A stretch of 64,000 nucleotides of DNA from Pestalotiopsis fici W106-1 (Eukaryota; Ascomycota; Sordariomycetes; Amphisphaeriales; Sporocadaceae). The notes beneath the pieces were generated by a model. The model made no database searches and was not told the DNA's origin. It saw nothing but the letters and a program-made list of their open reading frames with translations. The stretch is from the NCBI RefSeq assembly GCF_000516985.1, contig NW_006917091.1, positions 554,285-618,284 on the forward strand, in the 5' to 3' direction. This document shows positions 35,501 to 46,878 of this stretch, piece after piece (positions within the stretch are counted from its first letter, which is position 1; each line of letters starts with the position of its first letter). The position numbers were made by a program, and so were the translations under genes.

Positions 35501-36561
35501 TGAGGTGTTATCCTGGCTATTGTGTGAGTTGGATGTCTGTTGAGCGACGGCATCCTGTTCAGTATTAGCGGTTGGGAGCACTGCAGGACTTCCACCAATT
35601 TGTACATCCGTCATTGATGTGTTGCCTTCTACAAAGCTTCCAAGCCCTCGAACCACTAAAGATGTTCACATTAGTCACTGGGACAGGACAATGCGCGTGG
35701 AACATTGTGGAGGTCAGATGAACGGAAGAAGTGTCGGAATGACCTACTGCGTTCGCTTCGTCTGAAGCCAGTGGCTGATTCTTTGAACTGTAGATAACCC
35801 ATGATGATCTGCGAAAGGCCACGGAGACATTCGATTTGTACCGTGTCCAGCCCAGCCCGAGGGTTTTCGTCAAAGACGCACAGGACGCCAATGTTGACTT
35901 TGCCTGCCTTGAGTGGCACGCCGGCATAAAATCGATTACATGGTGGACCATGGATGTATGGGCGATCGCAAAATCTTGAGTCTTCGGCAAGATCCGGCAC
36001 GACGGAAACTGGTAGCTTGGCAGTGGAAGGGTCATCATGAATGTCATCGGGGGCAACGAGTACATGTTCACATATGCCATGACTGCGGGCTATTGCCGTA
36101 CCGCCCAGCCAGATCTCCTCGGTCTGTCCATGACTGGGAGCAAGCACAGATTGCCTGGTGGCCTCCGCGACAATATACTGATGATTCCGGTCGAATACGG
36201 AAATGAGACAGCGCGTTACATCCAGCCTAAAGGCACCAAGCTGGGCAAAAGCATCCAGAGCAGGGTCTGAGAGTGACGTGGGCAAGGCATGGTGATCCCT
36301 CGAATCGGCACAGCATAGAGATGATGTCCGGAAACTTCGAGCATGCTCAAATCTGGAATGTTAGATATGTAGCTCTCCATTTTTTTTTTAACGTGTAGGA
36401 AGTCTTCAGCGCAACCCATGGGTCCAGAAAAAAACGGAGCCAATTCCCATTCCCATGTGATGCTCTTGTAAAGCAGACGAGGACAAGGAATGGGTAACTT
36501 ACAACTCAGGAGCAATTCTAGAAGCTTCCCTCTCGCGGATTGTCTCTATCTTCGAGTTCAT
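32515..36561 (-). CDS. GAF-domain hybrid sensor histidine kinase
   Basis: Five phase-consistent exons (36561-36503, 36352-35748, 35655-33333, 33275-32906, 32856-32515) give 1232 residues. The N-terminus reads MNSKIETIREREASRIAPE. A GAF domain (about 45-215) includes CDRPYIHGPPCNRFYAGVPL. HisKA has its His in LSHELRSPLHGI (about 576), HATPase_c has DSGKGIG and GTGLGLSLI (about 755-860), and the receiver has LLVDDNNIN, the acceptor Asp in LMDISMPVMDG (about 1155) and Lys in MTKPVRF. Domain order, size and linker positions parallel the kinase at 6050-9974, and MVRGLGSFVEG after the GAF domain parallels MKGISYFLED there. It is probably a soluble sensor feeding the HOG-type phosphorelay; the signal is unknown. 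The first small exon was found by splice phase. Confidence 0.93.
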
Positions 36562-39500
36562 CGTTTTATTTGTGCCAAAATGCACAATCGACGAGGAAGG
36601 TGGGGTCTAGGGTATGCGGGGGTCAAGTCCGCCCGTGCATTTTTGTTGGTGTCTTTTTTTTTTTTTTTTTTCCTCCTTGAAGACAACAACGGTGTCGTCG
36701 GGCAGCAAGACGGGATGAGAGATTGTTTTGACAGTACCCGTTTGTGTTCTGTGTCGATTAAAGACAAAAAGTTGTCATGTATCCTTCGAAATGGGAGTGG
36801 ATCAAAGTTATCAACAAGAAGTAAAACATTCAAAAGCCACGTGAAAGTCATGGGAAAGAAAGAAATTCCCATCAAACACCAGCCCGAGAAGTGGGCGCAT
36901 GATCTAAGGCTGTCAAATGAATGATAAGATTGGAGGAAGGGGGGCCTCCCACAGAACTTTTAGCGAATAAACACTTGCCTTTACCCTCCTGTGGGTGGTG
37001 GGTGTTACTGCACTGTCGTTAGAGTTGGGAGCGAAGGGGAGTTAGAAGCTGTCGGCACGACGGATATCGGCTGGGGCATCTGGAAGCCTGACTAATAAGC
37101 GGGCTTCTTGCTTCAATACCACACACAATATATGAGCTACCTAGCTAGAAAAAGAAAGAAAAAATGCTGGTGTCTAGTACAGACCATACTGCTTAGGGGG
37201 TCCATGGCGGATATTAGACTTGTGCGCCGGGCAATGGTTGTGTTTTTCTTTTTTCTTCAGGGTATCGATCGTGCGTCCGAGCTAGGTAGTGAGGATTTCC
37301 CTCTAGGATGTGCTGGTCGGGGTAGTGGGGGAGGGGAGGAACCCGAGAGTACAAAATGCTTATACAATCTCATTACATGACTTGATGCACATGGGAACAT
37401 GTACACATTACATTATAGCAATGCTTCTAAATACAAAGGACCCTACCCAAACCGTTGAGCTTGATTCTCTAGCCCCTGCTTTTCAGCGGGCCTAGGTTCA
37501 AGTCACCCACTAGCATGGAGCGCTCTAGGCCCTGCGACGGTCTTTAGCGCCCGCATTCCCAGCAGCCTCCAGCCAATGGGGGATCCCGCCCATTCGTCTC
37601 GGATTGAGACCGAGGCACTTGCATATCTACCTCCATACCTACCCATGTAAGTAGAAAGCCCAACTTTGATCGTTTTTACTGAGGGTTGATCGTTGTACGA
37701 CTTTTGCATATCTATGCCAAGTGTGATTGACATATTTGTTCAAATTGCATGCAAAAACATGTAGTGTCCATATAACGAAAGAGAGTACCGTCAAACGGAG
37801 CAAAAAAAGAAACCAGTTGACACTTTCTATGAAGGAGGGCCAAACCTTTGCATATTCCGTACGGCACATTTTTTTTTCTCAAATCGTATTTTCATTTGAC
37901 TTTATCCGTACGGGTTTGAGTCACCCTCCTCTCTCCTCCCCCCCCNNNNNNNNNNNNNNNNNNNNNNNNNNNNNNNNNNNNNNNNNNNNNNNNNNNNNNN
38001 NNNNNNNNNNNNNNNNNNNNNNNNNNNNNNNNNNNNNNNNNNNNNTCCTTCTTTTGCGATTCTGTGTGTAGGCGAATCTGTTATGCATGAGATGCCTTGG
38101 CCAGAGAACTCAGAGGTTCATATAATTCTAGAGCGGTCCTATGTCTACTAGTCGTCCCTGTATGAATTAGCAAGATCGCCCAGGATAAACTACATGCCAA
38201 ATGTCTCTGCGTGGCAAATTCTGGGCAGCCCCAAACATGACACATGCATGTACGAAGCTTCCAGGCTTCTGCCGGCCTGGCCTGTCCCATATTAGCTTCA
38301 CGGCATTTTGCCACCTCCCCCAGCCCGACTGCCAGCATCGGCTGCCGACCAATCGGCTGCCCGAGTTTTAGACGTGCCACTACTAGGGAGTTGCCGTCCA
38401 TGTCTCCCCTTATTGGGTAGCTGTAGCCTTTGCCAAAGACGACGCGGCCTCATGGATATATTCATAACTACCTCACCCAACCAATGGATCCGGCGTTTGC
38501 CCAAATGAGTCCCGCTGTTTAGTGGCAGAAGATCTCTGCAGTAAATAACACGCTGCGGAATGTTTCCTCTCATGTCGGGCAGCATCAAAGGCGTCTGGCA
38601 ATATGGCGATATAGGTAGACTGCCTGCATGACTAATGCTGCCATGTCGAAAAGAATCTCTAGCATAACGTAGGGACTACGTGAGAATGTATGGAAATTGC
38701 CTTATTTGGGTCAGCTCCACAGCTATCCGTGGCTGGGACTGGTTGTCGGAAAACGAAGCGGAGATTTGGTACCAGCTGAACATTAGTGTGATTAACTACA
38801 ATTGACATTAGTCGCTACCCTTATCAGACCATATTCGGTATTTCAAATGAGATTCAACATTTCAATCTCATGGACACAAACACCCTCTTTGCCAACCCTC
38901 CACGTGCAAGATAGAAGGCAGTATGGTAATAAAACTCTTGATCAGCCTGTCTCTTTTTCAAACTAACTTGCGTGGCCTTGAAGGCAAACTAACGGAAGTT
39001 TAGCAATTAGATCACTGCATATCGTCCATGTCGCCTTCCTGCCACATGTCTTTATCTAAACAGGTGAATCGCTGCTCCGGAGATCCTCCAGTTCACCCAT
39101 CAAGTCAAGTATACATAAGAAACAGGAGACTATTTGCGGACGAATGCACTGGCCACACCCGATTTGAACTGGAGCAAAAGTAACCCACGATAAGGAAATT
39201 GCATGTACAGGTCCAACACGGTCTACCGTATATATGTCAAATTATAAGTTTTCAGCTTGAACTTCATATGCTGATTCATTTTTGAAATTCAACTGATCCT
39301 TCCTGTGTATGTATATAACAAAAAAAAAAGCTGAATTGCTCAGCTTATGATTAGGAACATCTCGCTCGGAGTTGTCATTACGTGTCGCCCATGAAGCCAA
39401 TACTTTACGAATTCATTTATCGTGGATCTTGTTTTCTTCCATGTTATTTATTCAATCATGAATTGCATACCAAGACTGGCCGCTAACTGGAGTTTTTTAA

Positions 39501-39615
39501 TATCATAATTTGCACAAGTCCTTCATAATTATACATTAAATTCGCTCGAATAGGCTGCAAGAATGGCTTGGGAAGACTGTAAAATAAAAATGAATACCCC
39601 TTTGACTTTCAGCAT
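36562..39615. other. Gene-poor region with assembly gap
   Basis: About 3 kb without a supported gene. It contains the promoter of the second kinase, an 18-T run (36654-36671), low-complexity stretches and a 100-N gap. Frames such as 36490-36924 and 38081-38401 show no domain. Confidence 0.5.
37941..38045. other. Assembly gap after poly-C
   Basis: A short C run leads directly into 100 N (37946-38045), a probable contig join of unknown true size. Confidence 0.95.
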
Positions 39616-41242
39616 TCATACAGTCTGGTCCGTTGCAAATCTGTCACCTCCGGACAGCTTGGACTTGCCATACTCCATTTCCCTTTGCCGTTTCTCATCT
39701 GGACGCCGTCAGCACTGTGACTACTGGAAAAATCCAGTTTTGGAGGAAGACTCACCATGATATTTGTCGACTAGAGGATGCAGGCAGATTCTGTTGAACA
39801 AGTCAACCAAAGTAGGTGCCCAGGCTGCCAGTGCCAGGATTTGACCAAAGCTCCAGGCCTGGGAGCCACCGTCCGAGTCACCCGCGGTCGCGTGGGATGA
39901 GTTGCGGTAAATGTGGAACAAAACGAGGAATGCCCACATCATCACTCCACACCCAGCGCCGTCAAAACGCCGTGTATAGCGATAGGCCTTTGCCACCCAT
40001 TCGCGGCCGCCTTTGTTTATATTCGAAGTCCCTTTACGCTTGGTCCGCTCTTGTCTCCAGAGCCGGAATACTCTATACATCAGAGCCACAAAGAACCACA
40101 CAGCATTAATACATAGCAGAGCGAGGCCTATATAAAGCACAACCTCTACAATCTTTCTTGTTTGCCATGGGTCGCATATGTTTAACCAAACCCATTCTCC
40201 GAATTCGGAGTCTCTTTCGACGATTCTCTTGATACTTTCGTCACTCGGGTCTCCGACGGTTTTGAAGTAATCACGGAGATGTAAGGCAAAGAGGGCGACC
40301 ATCATTGGAATAATAACGATCCACGGCAGCGCCAGGTTCCATCTGTAAATGTGCCGGTCATGAGGGTCGGTCGTCTTTGCTTTCGCGACGGCCTGTAGAA
40401 CCAAACATGAAAGAACAGAGAAACACGACATGAAGAATGAAACCAACATATTGAAAGTACTGTATGGGATTTCTTGGTGATGGGAGGCGGAATGAAAGCG
40501 CCATAGAGCAGCACCCAGCATACCGACAGTGAATATGAGATCCGCAAGAAGGAATTTGTTGACGGTCTTTCTGAAGGCTCTCAGGATCCTAGTGCGTAAA
40601 CTTTGATCCTCTTTGCCCTTCTTGTGCTTCTTTTCTTCATGGCTACCGGAGGCGAGAAGCGAGGTGATGGCGTGGTGGTCATTTGCTGACTCATTCTCCT
40701 GGTATAGATCAGGGGCAAGCAGAAGAATGTAGTAAATTGTTGTCAAGATGGCGACTATATAGTAACTGATGAGCATCTGAAAGTAGTATTAGTACATGGT
40801 GAAAAAGCGAAACCCGCACCCGCAAGACACGCACCCCGACACCGGCGAGATCAGGATCCTCCTTCCAGCCGATCTTTTGACAAAGTTGTTTCGAGCAATT
40901 CTTGACTGGAAAGTTCCATTCAAAATCATTCCAAAAATTATAGAATTGCGGGTCGTCAATGTTCTCATTATGCTGATTGTAGTACCATGCCGCAAGGCTA
41001 GTATTGCTGGTGTTTTGACGATACTCAGAAGGTAGTATTGTGTACAAATACTCAACAGAGACAGATATAGGAACAGGGTGATTTCCTTCCGACTCAAATA
41101 TGGATATTGCTGTAATGTAGGTGCCAGTCCAATTTGTGGCTGCTGCGCAGGCCTCTGTCGTGAGGTTCCATTTGTCAGGTGCTGGGGGGATCCAGTTTAT
41201 GACAAGAGGATTCGGGTTGATGGTGTCTCCCAACAGCGACAT
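39616..41242 (-). CDS. Fungal seven-helix membrane protein of unknown function
   Basis: Three exons (41242-40835, 40776-39756, 39698-39616) encode 503 residues. The first about 135 residues look extracytoplasmic: several N-x-S/T sites (NLTTE, NWTG, NTSNTS) and a cysteine pair in VKNCSKQLCQKIGW leading to DPDLAGVG. About seven hydrophobic helices follow, starting MLISYYIVAILTTIYYILLL and ending SFGQILALAAWAPTLVDLF. A charged cytosolic loop sits between helices one and two. I recognise the layout from uncharacterised proteins of filamentous ascomycetes but know of no assigned function. The last exon (27 residues, ending in DQTV) was placed by splice phase. Transport, receptor or other roles cannot be told apart from sequence. 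Confidence 0.8.
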
Positions 41243-43172
41243 TTTTTGTTACAGAATCCAAGAGATTTTCACGCTCCAACAGGTCGCGCTAGAAGCCTTG
41301 AAAGCGTAGCAAGATCTTGCTGCGACTAGTGTAGGGCAGATCTCATAATCTCCACATTGAAGCGTTTCAAAAGTCTTGCCGGGGAATCTATGTGTTTATC
41401 AACTATTCCGTACACTGGACAAGGCTGTCACAAATTATCTGTGGTCACATTCTATTTTTGTAGTCGCGCTTTCCCTAGCCGCTCGAGGTTCTGTTCATAG
41501 GAGATAATCTCGTAACATGCAGACAATGACGTTGCTCTTTGGGGGCCAAACGTGGATTGCTGGGGTCTTGTCTCGTCTTCTGGGGAATGAGTTGCAAATG
41601 TGTACTCCAAATGAATGTTAGTGTGCATATTATGACGTTTTCTCACATACGCTGCATTCTCATTCACACAGCCTTGCCTTGGCATATTGAAGTGCTTTCC
41701 CCAATCAAGCGCTCCAAATGCACAAATCATAATGCAGGAGTTGTTTCGGGGAAATAGTTTGCGTTTCTTAATTTGGATCGTCTAATGGAGAAAGTATGCG
41801 TCGCACGCCGACCATTCAAGTTGTGGCTAAAATCATCACATGTTGCTGCGCCGTAGTGCGCTTTGCTATCTCAAGTACCTGCACATATTCACAGTCTTGT
41901 GTATCACGACCTGACGACCATCGCGATTTTGAAGAGGGCTAGTATGTAGTTTAAGATAGTAGTTATGCATGATTAAACATAATCAGAGAAAGACTACAGT
42001 TCATTCAGTATTTGAAACCTTATTGTACAAAACATCCATATGCCATATGGTGGATGGCGCTATAGATCGCATGGGGATTCGGAGCACACTGATTAGCGCC
42101 TTGGCGTGCAGATAGATGTACCAGGGCTTCCTGTCAGTCAAGACCACCCAAAGAGGCTTGCACTTTGTTAATCAAGAGGCAGGCAACCTAGGTCAATGAT
42201 CAACGTATAACTCAATTAGCACTCATAGCAAATCAATTTCAACTCCAAGAAAGCATCACTCCATTTGACAATATCTGCCTGAGAAGGGCTAGTGAAAGTC
42301 TCTCAACTAACGGAAAAGCTGTATCATAATGCCATAAGCCGCATGGTGATTCGTGATCGTGGCGGGGTTCAATTTGACAATGCGACAATGCGACAACACT
42401 GACAGAAGCACAGTACGGTCTTGGATTTGACGGATTACCTGATGCCCCTACCCACCCTCTCGGGGGTTCTCAATAGATCTCCTGTACAGATACAAATGTA
42501 GTTACCTGGAGGAAATGCTTACAACCCAGAAACATCTCACTATCGTGTTTGCCTGACGAGGACTGCGATGCACTCGGATTGCATCCTCTTGAAGCAAATA
42601 CAGCCTAGTATACTAGTCCGGGCAAGGAGATATGCCTCGAGCTTTGGGACACGATCAAACCAAGACGTACGCTCTCAAGCACACTAGGGGTCTTGGGTGG
42701 TAGCTTTTATAGATAGACCTTGGCTCTACAATGCACTCTTGAATACGTTTCGCCAAATGACGGATTGGCCCACCTAATAAGCCGTTAGGACAGCTCCCCC
42801 TGAACTAGAGGTATGCGGGTGCAAACTCGGCGTTTAGCGGCCGTAAAAGCGACCCACTCCTTTACGCGTATTCACGTATTTACGTATTCACGTATTCATG
42901 AGCAGATGGAATACGATATCCCTGTATTCACGATTATCCGCGGAATTGAGCTTGGTGGCATTAGGGGATTTCCAGAAGCTTTCTAGAGCCATGCCCACAT
43001 TGAACCCTTGAATGTGCTATTTATGATTTCTCGGGGTCCTCGCGTATTTCATCTACCAATTCCTCGCAATTTTCCAGATCCTGGCGTTCAAGCTTCCCGA
43101 ATAAAGCGAAAACCGTCATCACGTGTAGAGATTTCAACTCCAGATATACCACACCTGCTCTACAACATTCCA
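41243..43172. other. Gene-poor spacer
   Basis: About 1.9 kb with no supported gene. It holds the promoter of the seven-helix protein on the left and of a Zn2Cys6 regulator on the right, including the 8-bp tandem repeat at 42867-42898. A near-palindrome CCATATGCCATATGG lies near 42038-42052. Confidence 0.5.
42867..42898 (+). repeat. Tandem CGTATTCA repeat, four copies
   Basis: Four adjacent 8-bp units (CGTATTCA, CGTATTTA, CGTATTCA, CGTATTCA) lie about 270 bp before the ATG of the Zn2Cys6 regulator at 43173. They may be protein-binding sites or only a short minisatellite. Confidence 0.85.
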
Positions 43173-44386
43173 ATGTCTGAAGTATCTTGTTCAGATAATC
43201 GACGCAGACAGCCCAAGTCCAAGACTGGATGTCGAATTTGCAAAAAGCGCAGAGTTAAGGTGTGCTGACAGGATTCTTTTCTCCTATGCCGGACTACTGC
43301 TTACATCTCTACTCGTAGTGTGACGAGACTAGGCCATCATGTCGAAACTGTCTCAAGTACGGCGCCCAATGCGATTATGTAACCATCAAGGTCCGCGTAT
43401 CACTATCACCCACCCCGTCAAAGACATCGTGCCTTGATGGGCTCGAAGACGTCTTTTCGATCGACGATGGCTTTTCTATTGACGACTTGGAGCTCTTTCA
43501 CCATTACCATACCTCGACATGTCTCACCTTTACAACTGAGCCGCATGTTCGGAGTTTCTGGCAACTCGCCGCGCCCCCAATTGGATTTTCGAATCAATAT
43601 GTTCTGAGAAGCATGTTGGCCATTACAGCATTGCACCTTTCAAGATTCAAGAAAGAGCGAGAAGGCTTTTTCTTGGCCAGAGCATTTATGCACCATCGTG
43701 CAGCTCTCGCAATGGCCGAGCCGCTTCTTGTCGACATGACCGCCGAAAACTGCGAACAACTTTTCCTCTTCAACATGCTCGAGAAATTCTTTGCATTTGC
43801 ACGACCCAAAGATGACTCGGACTTGTTGCTTGTAAATACGCACGAGCGTTCAAGTTCAGAGTGGCTTATTCGATTTCGCAGCGTTCACAAATTAGCTGGC
43901 CAGAAGAAACAAAGCGAACGGCTGTCTTTCATTGGCACACTCCTGCAAGACAGATCTCATTTACCACTCGACTTTTGGCTTGCTTATAGTAGCGAAAAGG
44001 ACGCCCTGGACGAACTCGAAGCCAAGATATATACGAGTACCACCAAAGATCTCGACGCCCTGACTGCCGTACTCGATGCTCTACATCACTTGCAACAAAC
44101 TTTTGTCGTGTTCAACGAGAGCACGTTTTCAGGAGAGTCCCCAGTTCGAGGGGTATTGTGGTGGCTTCGCACCATTAGCGACGCATATATTGCCTTGTTA
44201 GCCGAGGGTGATAATGAAGCACTCTGTGTCCTTTCCTTTTACTGCATCCTACTTCGACGTCTGGAACATGTCTGGTGGGTCGAAGGTTGGGGGTTGCATC
44301 TTATTGAGCGCATCTATCGCGAGCTCCCCGACAAGTTCAGATTGTGGATTCGGTGGCCGATCCAAGAAATTGGATGGGTGCCGTAG
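43173..44386 (+). CDS. Zn2Cys6 transcription factor
   Basis: Exons 43173-43259 and 43319-44386 encode 384 residues. The intron falls inside the zinc cluster. After splicing, the six cysteines read GCRICKKRRVKCDE, then PSCRNCLKYGAQC, at about residues 19-46, the binuclear Zn2Cys6 DNA-binding domain unique to fungi. The remainder is a helical fungal regulatory region (LELFHHYHTSTCLTF, YVLRSMLAITALHLS) like that of Upc2-type sterol or metabolite regulators. It should be nuclear. It opens the 43-53 kb group and lies 350 bp before a carboxylesterase on the same strand, so it may control its neighbours. Start at MSEVSC rather than an upstream in-frame ATG at 43008, because the extension has no family counterpart. 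Confidence 0.9.
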
Positions 44387-44735
44387 TACCGGGCATCAAA
44401 AATAGACGTGGGCCACTGAAGAACATGGCTCCAGGCTTTGACATTGACGTCTTGGACAGCGTCTTGTTTTATATAATGAATGAAGACAATACATGAAATT
44501 TTCATGCGACAAGTATGAAGGTATTGCAGGAGCATAAGTCCTCGAGACGATCTGCGCTTCGGTTCATGCATCATAGTGCATCATTCTGAGTCATTTCAGA
44601 ATTAGCGTCGATCGGAGCTAACATTGGCGCACCACAATAAGTATGATTTTCCTGTTCACCCCCTAAGAGAGATAGACTTGTAGACGGGGTCTTCATTGCA
44701 GACAAACTCCCTTTTCCAAGGACATATGCTGTCTT
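44387..44735. other. Short spacer, promoter of carboxylesterase
   Basis: About 350 bp between two same-strand genes. No gene is seen. Confidence 0.5.
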
Positions 44736-46744
44736 ATGATGGGACCCCCACTGAAATTAGAAAAGCTTCCTGTTGTGCTCCTGCCAACCACCACCATCCC
44801 TAGCTACTTGCAAACTGTTGTCGGCAGGTATTCGCCAATATCGGATGAAGTTGAAGAATTCCGCGGCATCCCGTACGCTCGCGTGCCGGGAAGATGGGAA
44901 CACTCGCACCCCAGAGAACAGTTGCCTCGCGACATATTTGACGCTACAGAGAATGGGTAAACCTGAAAGCTTCCGTTCTAGGCATGCATGCGGTTGACCA
45001 GGACTGCTAACAAAGTTATATAGTCCTCGATGCCCTGCACCAAGTCCTGGTGATTCGCGCTCATTTCAATCTTTTCTACCGTATCCCAACGATCGTGAGG
45101 ACGAGTTCGAGTGTTTAAACCTTCTTGTCGTGCGACCGAGCCCCCTAGAACTGGCAAAGTACGCAAAGTCAGCCAAGTTGCCTGTGCTTATCTGGATCCA
45201 TGGGGGTGGCTTCGCAGATGGTGCAGCTACAAACCCACCGTGGGGTAAGTTGTTTCATCTTGGAAATCACTGGCGATACCTCGTATGAGTATAGTTACTG
45301 ATCTCGTACCCAATGCGCAGATCCTGCCCGGCTTGTGCTTCGTGCTCTCAAGAGAAAGAGTCCCTTCATCGCCGTGGCTATCAACTATCGCCTAAACATA
45401 TTTGGTTTCGGCGCTTCATCAGATATGCTCATAGGGCAGGACGACCATGCCGCTATCAAGGGCGTAAATTTTGGCCTTCATGATCAAAGGCTTGCTCTGA
45501 TTTGGGTACAACGTAATATCGCCTCCTTTGGTGGTGATGAAACCAAAGTGACCATCATGGGCCATTCGGCAGGCGGAGTCTCATGTCACGTACACCTGCT
45601 TGAAGCTGAGTTGGGCACAAAGAGGCCGCTTTTCCACAAGGCCGGATTGCTCTCAGGTGCCTGGGGAGGGCTCGACTTTAGGACCATGGAAAAAGCCGAT
45701 GAATGGTGGACAGACTTGTGTCGCTTCTGGTCCGTCCAGTGTGAAAGTCCGATCGATCGACTGAACATGCTGAAAAGAATACCTGTCAAAGATCTACTAC
45801 ACAGTGTTTCTGAGTTGCATTGGCGGTTTTTTATTTTGGTCATTGATCAGTTGACCATTATACACAGCAACTTGGACTGCGGTGTTTCCTTTCATTTGGG
45901 TCACGACGAACTGATCACTCAGGCCAAGGCGCCTGACACCCAGATTCAAGTCATGTTGGGTGCGACAGCCGAGGAATTTGATGGCTTTGTCCGTCTGGCT
46001 AACTGGGACTACGCCAAATTCTGTTCTATTTTTATCCCATCCTATCCTTCAGAAGCAGCAGCGCATTCTGTGCTGCAAGCCTACAACATTCTGCCTACCT
46101 CATCCGAAACCGAGCTCTTTGGCGCATTTGTTCAATTCATCTCTGACGCGACGATGATGCATAGAGTATATCGAGCAGGGGAATTCTTGAAAGCCTATCG
46201 CAAAGATCAAGCTCTTCTCAGTGGTCGAAAATCAGATGGAGAGGGCGTGCAGTACTATCATGTCGAATTCGGTAATCCCTTTTTGGGCCCATCGCACGAC
46301 ATCGCGCACCACGGTGTTGAATTAATCTATGCCTTCGGAAATTTCCAGCATGCGCTACAAAAGGCCGACCGGGGAATCTTGGATGGCTATAATGAACTTC
46401 AGCCAGCTGCTGTTCCTGAACACCAACCACTTGCAGAGATGCATAAAGTTACAGCCTCTGAAGTTGAAGAGACCGATCTCTCTCACATTGATCTGAGCCG
46501 TGCAATTCAGGACAGATTTATCGACTTCATTGTCGAGGATAGTTGGCAAACCGCCCGGCGCGCAAACTCTGACATAATCACGACATATCGTCATGATCGC
46601 TCGATCCGTTTGGAAAGCTGGACCGACAGCGAGAATTGGGCAAGACGAAGGCAGAGGTACGATGTTCTCGAGCAAGACATGAACTCTATGCTGGTTGCTA
46701 CAAGAAGGCTTGTTGGAAGCGTTTTGACAATGTCTCTGGAGTGA
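44736..46744 (+). CDS. Type-B carboxylesterase/lipase family protein
   Basis: Exons 44736-44956, 45024-45244 and 45321-46744 encode 621 residues. It is an alpha/beta hydrolase of the carboxylesterase type B family (PF00135). FRGIPYARVPGRW near the start, LPVLIWIHGGGFADG (oxyanion hole) and the nucleophile Ser in MGHSAGGVSCH are plain. The acid Glu is likely in LGATAEEFDGF and the base His in HDIAHHGVELIYAFG. No signal peptide is seen: MMGPPLKLEKLPVVLLP is not a convincing one, so the enzyme is probably intracellular. It would hydrolyse ester bonds of xenobiotics or secondary metabolites. It converges with a P450 within 135 bp and follows a Zn2Cys6 gene, in keeping with a tailoring or detoxification group. 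Confidence 0.9.
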
Positions 46745-46878
46745 GGCATTATGACGAGCGTTCAGATTCGTGCTTTACATATCAGCGGTTTCCAAAGTTG
46801 AATACTAGTCTTATTGAAAGCTAACGTAAACCAAAATTGTCGTCTATTACCTGGAACTCATGTCGAGCCAGCTACAAC

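Noticed and set aside
36216..36515. Minus frame of 99 codons at the start of the second histidine kinase
   Set aside because: The correct N-terminus is in another frame through an intron at 36353-36502, which yields the family-like start RERE.
37440..37530. Short match to a fungal 25S rRNA-like string (GTTGAGCTTGATTC) and a tRNA B-box-like GGTTCAAGTC
   Set aside because: The similarity is under 20 bases and has no continuation. The B-box lacks a matching T-stem, acceptor stem and A-box.
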